Assembly (NCBI GenBank): GCA_964442905.1
Contig: CAYUBD010000049.1
Location: 1-5,777 of the forward strand
Direction of reading: 5' to 3'
Source of the DNA: JAFGFG01 sp964442905
GTDB taxonomy: Archaea; Aenigmatarchaeota; Aenigmatarchaeia; QMZP01; JAFGSV01
DNA: 5,777 bases
A model generated the notes under the pieces. The model saw nothing but the letters and a program-made list of their open reading frames with translations, was not told the origin of the DNA and did no database searches. Positions 1 through 4,568 of this stretch are shown here, piece after piece (within the stretch, counting starts at the first letter, position 1; each line of letters begins with the position of its first letter). A program made the position numbers and the translations under genes.

Positions 1-70
1 TATGCTTCGAAACCCTGGTATTGGGCCGTTTTTTCAATTTGCTGTAACATTTCCCTGGTCTGATAGCCAT
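1..70 (-). CDS. Ribosomal protein uL16 (archaeal L10e), N-terminal fragment
   Basis: Only the first 23 codons are inside the window; the gene runs off the left edge. The minus strand from ATG at 70 reads MAIRPGKCY, then a lysine-rich stretch, then NTRVSKH. Archaeal and eukaryotic-type uL16 (L10e) proteins typically begin M-A-x-R-P-x-x-C-Y followed by a Y/N-TR(K/V/I)SK-like stretch; bacterial L16 begins differently. The protein belongs to the large ribosomal subunit near the tRNA-binding and peptidyl-transferase region. The start is well supported: a strong Shine-Dalgarno AGGTG lies at 76-80, five bases before the ATG, with a TATA-like box further upstream. With only 23 residues the family call rests on the N-terminal motif alone. 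The codons downstream of the edge would settle it. Confidence 0.72.
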   Translation of the reverse strand, partial: MAIRPGKCYSKLKKRPNTRVSKH

Positions 71-75
71 ACAAA

Positions 76-121
76 CACCTTTGCGTATAAAGGTAAGTAT
101 TTTATAACAGGCTTTTAAATA
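76..121 (-). promoter_or_regulatory. Promoter and Shine-Dalgarno of the uL16 gene
   Basis: On the minus strand a TATA-like TATTTAAAA (113-121) is followed about 26 bases later by a predicted start near 91, giving a leader of about 21 bases. That leader holds AGGTG (76-80), a good archaeal Shine-Dalgarno. A second AT-rich box, TTATAAAAT (around 99-108), is an alternative, but it would start transcription too close to the ATG to include the Shine-Dalgarno. The same 11 bases, GCTTTTAAATA on the plus strand, recur in front of the minus-strand dehydrogenase (4469-4479). Confidence 0.5.
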
Positions 122-143
122 CTTTAAGCATAATTAAATTAAA

Positions 144-180
144 TTATTTAAATTTGTTACTAATAAATAGGAAATGTGAG
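144..180 (+). promoter_or_regulatory. TATA-like box and Shine-Dalgarno of the nucleotidyltransferase
   Basis: An AT-rich TTATTTAAATTT at 144-155 is centred about 26 bases before the region 172-178, the expected transcription start. GTGAG at 176-180 resembles the archaeal Shine-Dalgarno GGTGA and sits four bases before ATG 185. The same GTGA-plus-four-base spacing occurs before the cupin gene. This makes the in-frame GTG at 176 more likely part of the ribosome binding site than a start codon. The whole area 122-160 is AT-rich, so the exact box is uncertain. Confidence 0.5.
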
Positions 181-184
181 CAAA

Positions 185-928
185 ATGAAGGCAGTAATAC
201 TGGCAGGCGGGTTTGCAAAGAGGCTCTGGCCCCTGACAAAGGATACACCCAAGCCGCTGCTTCCGGTGGCCGGAAGGCCTATGATAGAGCACATACTGGA
301 GAAGCTTTCTGCTGTCGATAATCTGGAAAAGATATACATATCGACAAACAGCAAGTTCGGGGACCATTTCAGCCAATGGCTGGAGACATTCGAAATGAAC
401 AAGCACATCGAAGTCTTTATTGAGGAGAGCACGGCAGAGGAAGAAAAACTCGGTGCAGTGGGCGCGCTCGGCCTGCTGCTGAGAGAGAATGACATAGACG
501 AGGATGTCATAGTATTAGCAGGTGATAATATTTTTGAGTTCGATATCTCCGAGTTCCTGTCAGGTCATAACGGACGGCCACATGTCGCTCTTTACGACAT
601 GCTCGACAAGGATGCAGTGAGGAACAAATACGGCGTAGTTCAGCTGAATGAAGATGGTATAATCAGCAATTTCCAGGAAAAACCAGAGAATCCCGCTTCC
701 ACGCTAATAAGCACCGGCTGTTACTTCTTCCCGAAACACACAGTGAAGATGATACATGAATATCTTGAGCAGGGGCGGAATCCCGATGCGCCGGGCTTCT
801 TCATATCATGGCTTTCGCAGCAGACTGACGTGAAGGGATTCGTTATGAAAAACAGCATGCGGTGGTTTGACATAGGTTCCATAGAGAGCTACGAAGAGGC
901 AAACCGGATATACAACGAAAAGAATTAG
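185..928 (+). CDS. Sugar-phosphate nucleotidyltransferase (NDP-hexose pyrophosphorylase)
   Basis: The 247-residue protein should join a sugar 1-phosphate to an NTP, releasing pyrophosphate, in the cytoplasm. The N-terminal signature is clear: LAGG (6-9), then KRLWPLT (12-18) and TPKPLLPVAGRP (21-32), the nucleotide-binding loop and conserved K of RfbA/GalU/ManC-like enzymes. GDN at 113-115 gives the likely metal-binding Asp114. EKP at 165-167 and WFDIG at 227-231 are the sugar-binding and C-terminal motifs of the family. There is no C-terminal left-handed beta-helix or acyltransferase part, so this is the short, catalytic-only form. Sequence alone does not tell whether the product is UDP-glucose, dTDP-glucose or GDP-mannose; the nearby UDP-glucose dehydrogenase favours a UDP-sugar by context. 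ATG 185 gives the usual start MKAVILAGG; an in-frame GTG at 176 would add three residues. Its stop overlaps the stop of the convergent cupin gene. Confidence 0.9.
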   Translation: MKAVILAGGFAKRLWPLTKDTPKPLLPVAGRPMIEHILEKLSAVDNLEKIYISTNSKFGDHFSQWLETFEMNKHIEVFIEESTAEEEKLGAVGALGLLLRENDIDEDVIVLAGDNIFEFDISEFLSGHNGRPHVALYDMLDKDAVRNKYGVVQLNEDGIISNFQEKPENPASTLISTGCYFFPKHTVKMIHEYLEQGRNPDAPGFFISWLSQQTDVKGFVMKNSMRWFDIGSIESYEEANRIYNEKN

Positions 929-1263
929 ACCCTCTTCCCGTATTTCTCAAACACGCATACGAACGTGAGGTCTGTTTTTCCCGTGTTGAATACTTTGTGG
1001 AAAGCGCCGCTTGGTATTATCACGATGTCACCCGCTTTCACGGAAAATTCGTCATCATCAAGCTTCATCTTTCCATTGCCCTCTTCAAAATTATACACCT
1101 CTTCAGCGCCTTTGTGATTATGGCCGCTGGTTTCCTTCCCTGGATGAAGGACCGTAAGAGAAACATTGAGATGTTCGAGCTTTGATACATCTATCACAGT
1201 ATAAACGTCGTTCTGCTTAACGGTTTTACCTGCCTTTCCAAAATCGTCAATCGAGAACTTCAT
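925..1263 (-). CDS. Single-domain cupin protein
   Basis: A small 112-residue protein, almost entirely one cupin beta-barrel. Motif 1, G(X)5HXH(X)4E(X)6G, is matched exactly at 42-62 with H48, H50 and E55. Motif 2, G(X)5PXG(X)2H(X)3N, is matched exactly at 78-93 with H89. The three histidines and the glutamate form the usual metal site, so a bound metal is likely. Small cupins beside sugar-nucleotide genes are often sugar isomerases, epimerases or sugar-binding proteins, but nothing here fixes the substrate, and a dioxygenase or regulatory role cannot be excluded. ATG 1263 is chosen because GTGAT (1268-1272) is a Shine-Dalgarno four bases upstream; a GTG start at 1272 would add three residues and is really part of that site. 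No signal peptide or membrane segment is visible, so the protein is probably cytoplasmic. Its TAA overlaps the nucleotidyltransferase TAG by four bases. Confidence 0.88.
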   Translation of the reverse strand: MKFSIDDFGKAGKTVKQNDVYTVIDVSKLEHLNVSLTVLHPGKETSGHNHKGAEEVYNFEEGNGKMKLDDDEFSVKAGDIVIIPSGAFHKVFNTGKTDLTFVCVFEKYGKRV

Positions 1264-1302
1264 ACCAATCACTTATTTATTTCGTTATCTGATTATAAGT
1301 TT
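1264..1302. promoter_or_regulatory. 39-base divergent promoter between cupin and epimerase genes
   Basis: Two promoters are packed into one short gap. On the plus strand TTATTTAT (1273-1280) is centred about 26 bases before ATG 1303, and no Shine-Dalgarno precedes that ATG, so the epimerase mRNA is probably leaderless. On the minus strand TTATAA (1293-1298) or TCATAAAC (about 1299-1306, reaching into the epimerase start codon) could place the cupin start near 1270-1277. Its Shine-Dalgarno GTGAT is at 1268-1272. The two TATA boxes point inward past each other, so the two initiation complexes would compete for the same DNA. Confidence 0.5.
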
Positions 1303-2220
1303 ATGAGCATGAAAGACGTGAATATAACCGTCACAGGCGGCGCCGGTTTCATAGGGTCCTGGATAGCTGAAGCACTTGCCAAAGATAACACTGTTAAAAT
1401 AATTGATAACCTGCACACAGGAAAATCCGAAAATATCAAAGAAATGGATGCGAAGTTCGTAAAAGCTGACATAAGGGACAGCAAAGCCGTTTTTGATGCA
1501 TTGAAGGATTCTGACGTGGTTTTTCACCAGGGAGCCAACGTCCAGATACAGGCTTCAATAGACGATCCCGGGATGGACGCTGACATAAACATAGGCGGAA
1601 CGCTGAACGTCCTCGAGGCATGCCGAAAACATGACATAAAGCGTCTCGTATTTGCGTCATCGTCTGCCATTTACGGTAATCCTGAGAAGGTTCCGGTATC
1701 CGAAGGCCAGCGACCGGATCCGTTATCCCCATATGCGCTCTCAAAGCTCGCCGGTGAGACATACGTGCGGCTTTACAATCAGCTCTACGGAATAGAGACA
1801 GTCTCACTCCGTTATTTCAACGTCTATGGACCCAGGCAGAACCCTGACAGTCCGTATTCTGGAGTCATCTCCATTTTTACGAAGAACGTGAAGCTTGGAA
1901 AGAGACTGGTCGTCTTCGGTGACGGAGAGCAGACCAGGGATTTCGTTAACGTGAAGGATGTCGTCAGTGCAAATATCCTTGCTGCACAATCCAAGGATGC
2001 TGTGGGAAAGGCTTTCAACATAGGCACCGGAAAGTCCATATCACTTAATGAGATGATATCGGTTCTGAAAAAAATAAGCGGAAAGAAGCTGAACGTCGTG
2101 CACGAGAAACCCAGAAAAGGCGAAGTGAAACATTCCCGCGCCGATATAGGCTTGGCAAAGAAAATTCTTGGGTACGAACCGACTATAGAATTTGAAGACG
2201 GCCTCAAGGAACTGTTATAA
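1303..2220 (+). CDS. NAD-dependent sugar epimerase (GalE-like, extended SDR)
   Basis: A 305-residue extended short-chain dehydrogenase/reductase, most like archaeal UDP-glucose 4-epimerases, which interconvert UDP-glucose and UDP-galactose (or related UDP-sugars) through an NAD-bound 4-keto intermediate. The Rossmann motif TGGAGFIGS is at 11-19, with Asp35 ending beta-2 to bind the NAD ribose. The catalytic triad is visible: S121 in the SSSAIYG stretch, Y144 and K148 in YALSK. RYFNVYGPRQNP (170-181) and GDGEQTRDFVNVKDV (206-220) are the substrate-side motifs of the GalE group. The HQGA (75-78) replaces the more usual H-L/Q-A-A. It is about 30 residues shorter than E. coli GalE, usual for archaeal members. 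Specificity for glucose, N-acetylglucosamine or uronate forms cannot be read here. ATG 1303 fits a leaderless mRNA; ATG 1309 is an alternative two codons in. Its last six bases overlap nadC. Confidence 0.88.
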   Translation: MSMKDVNITVTGGAGFIGSWIAEALAKDNTVKIIDNLHTGKSENIKEMDAKFVKADIRDSKAVFDALKDSDVVFHQGANVQIQASIDDPGMDADINIGGTLNVLEACRKHDIKRLVFASSSAIYGNPEKVPVSEGQRPDPLSPYALSKLAGETYVRLYNQLYGIETVSLRYFNVYGPRQNPDSPYSGVISIFTKNVKLGKRLVVFGDGEQTRDFVNVKDVVSANILAAQSKDAVGKAFNIGTGKSISLNEMISVLKKISGKKLNVVHEKPRKGEVKHSRADIGLAKKILGYEPTIEFEDGLKELL

Positions 2221-3036
2221 TTTTCTAATATCAATACCGATATCAATCGCTCTCACGGAATGAGTCAGTACACCCACCGATATCCAGTCGACTCCGAGCC
2301 CTGACAGCTTTGCTATATTTTCCTCATCCACACCGCCGGAGACCTCTACGAGGGTCCTCCCGCCAATCATGCTGACAGCTTTCTTCATAATATCGAAAGG
2401 CATGTTATCAAGCATTATCACGTCAGCTCCGGAATCGATAGCATCCGTTACTTCTTCAAGAGTCTTCACTTCAACCTCTATCCTCTTGCCGGTCTTCTTT
2501 GCATTTTCCACAGCCTTCCTGAGTCCCACGATGTTTATGTGATTATCCTTTATGAGAATCTCGTCGTATAGACCTTTGCGATGGTTTTTTCCGCCACCAC
2601 ATTTCACGGCATACTTCTCAAGCACCCTGAGACCCGGGGTGGTTTTCCTGGTATCGAGAAGCATAGTTTTTCCGTTTTTTATTTTTTCCGACATCTTCCT
2701 GGTTTTTGTGGCTATGCCGCTCAGCCTCTGAAGGAAGTTGAGCGCAGTCCGTTCTCCTGCCAGGATTGCCCGGGCGTCTCCTTCCACTTCAGCAAGAATC
2801 CGGCCATTCTTCACTGCATCACAATCTTTCACGATATTCTTAAATTTGACCCCGTCATCCAGGCTCTTGAAAACGAGTTCGGCAACTTCAAGCCCGCATA
2901 CGACACAGTCATCCTTGGCACGGATGACTGCACTGACTCTTATACCTGAAGGTATAGTACTCCGGGTAGTTATGTCGCCAGTTCCTACATCCTCATCAAG
3001 CGCATTACGCACTATCTTTCTGACTTCTTCTTCCAT
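2215..3036 (-). CDS. nadC: Quinolinate phosphoribosyltransferase (decarboxylating), NadC
   Basis: The 273-residue protein matches NadC throughout. It joins quinolinate and PRPP to make nicotinate mononucleotide, CO2 and pyrophosphate, in de novo NAD synthesis in the cytoplasm. An N-terminal alpha/beta domain with EDVGTGDITT (15-24) is followed by the barrel domain. Family motifs in order are GERTALNFLQRLSG (94-107), DTRKTTPGLR (128-137), GGGKNHRKGLYD (147-158), IKDNH (162-166), EVEV (187-190), MLDN (208-211) and SGG (233-235). The substrate-binding R96, R130, H152, R153, K163, E187 and D210 equivalents are all present, so it should be active. nadA and nadB are not in the window. It lies 67 bases downstream of the same-strand dehydrogenase and may be co-transcribed with it. 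Upstream of ATG 3036 there is no Shine-Dalgarno. Its TAA is inside the last codons of the convergent epimerase. Confidence 0.95.
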   Translation of the reverse strand: MEEEVRKIVRNALDEDVGTGDITTRSTIPSGIRVSAVIRAKDDCVVCGLEVAELVFKSLDDGVKFKNIVKDCDAVKNGRILAEVEGDARAILAGERTALNFLQRLSGIATKTRKMSEKIKNGKTMLLDTRKTTPGLRVLEKYAVKCGGGKNHRKGLYDEILIKDNHINIVGLRKAVENAKKTGKRIEVEVKTLEEVTDAIDSGADVIMLDNMPFDIMKKAVSMIGGRTLVEVSGGVDEENIAKLSGLGVDWISVGVLTHSVRAIDIGIDIRKL

Positions 3037-3057
3037 AATAAAGACTCGATATTGCAG

Positions 3058-3083
3058 GGAGTCTGCGCTCGTGCTCAGAATCC
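3058..3083 (-). other. 26-base imperfect hairpin upstream of nadC
   Basis: In the gap between the dehydrogenase stop and nadC, the minus strand can fold as a hairpin: arm GGATTCTGAGC, loop ACGA, arm GCGCAGACTCC. Nine of eleven positions pair and the two mismatches (T-C and A-G) are internal. No T-run follows it, so it does not look like a terminator. It ends 21 bases before the nadC ATG. It could be a leader structure if the two genes share an mRNA, or a binding site for a dimeric regulator, or chance. Confidence 0.3.
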
Positions 3084-3103
3084 TTTATCATCTTCCGGGC
3101 TGC

Positions 3104-4438
3104 TCAGATGTTTATCCATCCCGCATCACCTGCTATGTGGTATTCGATTCCATTATTCTTGAAGTCTATGTCCTTCCATATATGAGTGTTGTCAATCACA
3201 AGTTTGCATTTCTTTAGGGATTTCAGTATGGAATCGTGAGTAGTGAACTTATAATGCTGATGGTCTGCGACTATCAGCAGCGCATCGAATTCACCGAGCC
3301 CGTACGGGAACTTGAAGGAGTCTGCTCCAGTTATCCTTTTGATTTCTTCGTCTTTGTAGTATGGGTCGTTGACCTTCACGCCAATCCCAAGCTCCTTGAG
3401 CCTCTTCGCAATCTTTATGGTCGGGGACAGTATGTCGACCTTGATGTCGCCCTTGTACGCAAGACCGAGGATGCCGACGTTCTTTACCCCCCTTTTCTTC
3501 AGGCTCTCTGCGACCAGTCCGGGCTGTTTCCTGTCCGATTCTATTGTCTCCTTCAGTATCGTGACTTTCTCAGGATGCTTCGCGCCCAGAAGAACATACT
3601 GGCTTGAAAGCGGTATGCAGTAGCCTCCTGTACCGAAGCTTGGCGTATATGTCCCTATGTTCCACTTGGTGCCCACAAGCCTGAGCACTTCAGTCATGTT
3701 GACATCAGGATAGGCGAGCGACAGCTGGTTCGCAAGCGTTATCTCCATGTGCCTGTATGCGTTCTCAATGCTCTTTACCATCTCAGCATGCTTGTGGTCC
3801 GGGGCGGGCACGAGACTGTCGCATACGACTGACAGGGCTTCCCTCATCAGTTCCGTAGTCTCCGGGGTAGTCCCGCCGAATACCCTCGGAAGCAGTTTAA
3901 GACTTTTCTCAGGTGATACGAACCAGTCCCTTCTCGGGGCAACGCCGTAAAGCATATCTTTGCCTACTGTAATTCCGGCTTCCCTGAATATGGGCAATAC
4001 AATATTATCGCTTCTTCCTGGAGTAAGTGTTGACTCAACTATGACTATTGGAGGCCTGTCGTATTTCACGTCTTTGAGGCTTGTTATCTTCCTGATGACA
4101 TCCACGAGTATGTCGTCGTAAGGCTCACCGCCCTTTTCTGTCGGTATGCAGACGAAGTGTACGGCTATGTCGGGAGCCATCATATCTTTCGGCTCTGTTG
4201 TAGCATGGAGCATATCTCTTTCCACGAGGTTTTTTATGTCAAAACCCAGCCAGTATTCAAGATTCTCTATGGGTATTTCCCCTTTGTTTATCATGTCTAC
4301 TTTTTCTTTGACAACATCAAGACCGATTGTCTTGACACCATTGAATGCCATGTGAGCTATTGTAGTGAAACCTATGAAACCGGTTCCCCATACACCAACC
4401 CGTTTCCTGCCGCTTAAAAGCTCTTCCTTGAGTCCCAT
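3104..4438 (-). CDS. Divergent UDP-glucose/UDP-ManNAc dehydrogenase-family protein
   Basis: A 444-residue member of the three-domain nucleotide-sugar dehydrogenase family, which oxidises C6 of an NDP-sugar to a uronate with two NAD. The Rossmann motif GTGFIG is at 18-23 with Asp41 ending beta-2. ESTLTPG (135-141) follows the N-terminal domain, K222 and N226 (KSIENAYRH) match substrate-contacting residues, and C274 in GTGGYCIP is the catalytic cysteine. The EN-YR and CIP forms resemble the UDP-N-acetylmannosamine dehydrogenase (WecC/WbpA) branch more than UDP-glucose dehydrogenase. Several conserved features are missing: PE becomes PR at 168-169 (APRRDWF), the Asp four after the cysteine is S278, and the C-terminal DDxRxSP reads KVDILSP (333-339). 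The substrate is therefore unknown and loss or change of activity is possible. ATG 4438 has an AGGT Shine-Dalgarno at 4445-4448. nadC follows on the same strand. Confidence 0.82.
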   Translation of the reverse strand: MGLKEELLSGRKRVGVWGTGFIGFTTIAHMAFNGVKTIGLDVVKEKVDMINKGEIPIENLEYWLGFDIKNLVERDMLHATTEPKDMMAPDIAVHFVCIPTEKGGEPYDDILVDVIRKITSLKDVKYDRPPIVIVESTLTPGRSDNIVLPIFREAGITVGKDMLYGVAPRRDWFVSPEKSLKLLPRVFGGTTPETTELMREALSVVCDSLVPAPDHKHAEMVKSIENAYRHMEITLANQLSLAYPDVNMTEVLRLVGTKWNIGTYTPSFGTGGYCIPLSSQYVLLGAKHPEKVTILKETIESDRKQPGLVAESLKKRGVKNVGILGLAYKGDIKVDILSPTIKIAKRLKELGIGVKVNDPYYKDEEIKRITGADSFKFPYGLGEFDALLIVADHQHYKFTTHDSILKSLKKCKLVIDNTHIWKDIDFKNNGIEYHIAGDAGWINI

Positions 4439-4444
4439 ATCAGT

Positions 4445-4479
4445 ACCTTAGAAGACAATTAAAATGAAGCTTTTAAATA
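4445..4479 (-). promoter_or_regulatory. Promoter and Shine-Dalgarno of the divergent dehydrogenase
   Basis: On the minus strand TATTTAAAA (4471-4479) is centred about 26 bases before position 4449. That gives a leader of about 11 bases containing AGGT (4445-4448), a modest Shine-Dalgarno six bases from ATG 4438. The TATA box and its next two bases are identical to those in front of the ribosomal uL16 gene. Confidence 0.55.
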
Positions 4480-4507
4480 GATATTCCCAATTGTGTCCAG
4501 TTTATTA

Positions 4508-4519
4508 CCAACGTTTTGG
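4508..4519. repeat. Small dyad upstream of the UDP-glucose dehydrogenase promoter
   Basis: CCAACGTTTTGG has CCAA at one end, TTGG at the other, and an AACGTT palindrome inside (4510-4515). It lies about 22 bases before the plus-strand TATA box at 4541 and about 29 bases before the minus-strand TATA box at 4471-4479. The seven bases ACCAACG recur at 4507-4513 and 4546-4552. The position fits a shared regulator site between two divergent genes, but short dyads are common by chance. Confidence 0.2.
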
Positions 4520-4540
4520 GGCGAGATTCCGGACAAAGCA

Positions 4541-4546
4541 TATAAA
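4541..4546 (+). promoter_or_regulatory. TATA box of UDP-glucose dehydrogenase, leaderless start
   Basis: TATAAA at 4541-4546 is preceded by a purine-rich ACAAAG stretch that could be the TFB-recognition element. Its centre lies about 26 bases before ATG 4569, and no Shine-Dalgarno precedes the ATG. Together these indicate a leaderless mRNA beginning at or next to the start codon. Confidence 0.6.
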
Positions 4547-4568
4547 CCAACGCCTGAAAGATAATTTC

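Noticed and set aside
125..160. AT-rich stretch with TAAAT-like repeats as a possible origin or repeat array
   Set aside because: It is short and irregular, and fully explained by the two divergent promoters.
134..510. Long antisense frames across the nucleotidyltransferase
   Set aside because: They are low-complexity Ser/Leu-rich shadows of a clearly conserved gene on the other strand, with no motif or ribosome binding site.
2581..3217. Plus-strand open frames over nadC and the following gap
   Set aside because: They are antisense to a fully conserved NadC and show no recognisable domain or start signal.
4157..4417. Small plus-strand frame antisense to the divergent dehydrogenase start
   Set aside because: It is the complement of the Rossmann-domain coding region and has no independent support.
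4464..4568. In-frame upstream extension of the UDP-glucose dehydrogenase starting at ATG 4464
   Set aside because: It adds 35 residues unlike any dehydrogenase N-terminus and spans the TATA box; ATG 4569 gives the canonical MRISVIGSGYVG start.
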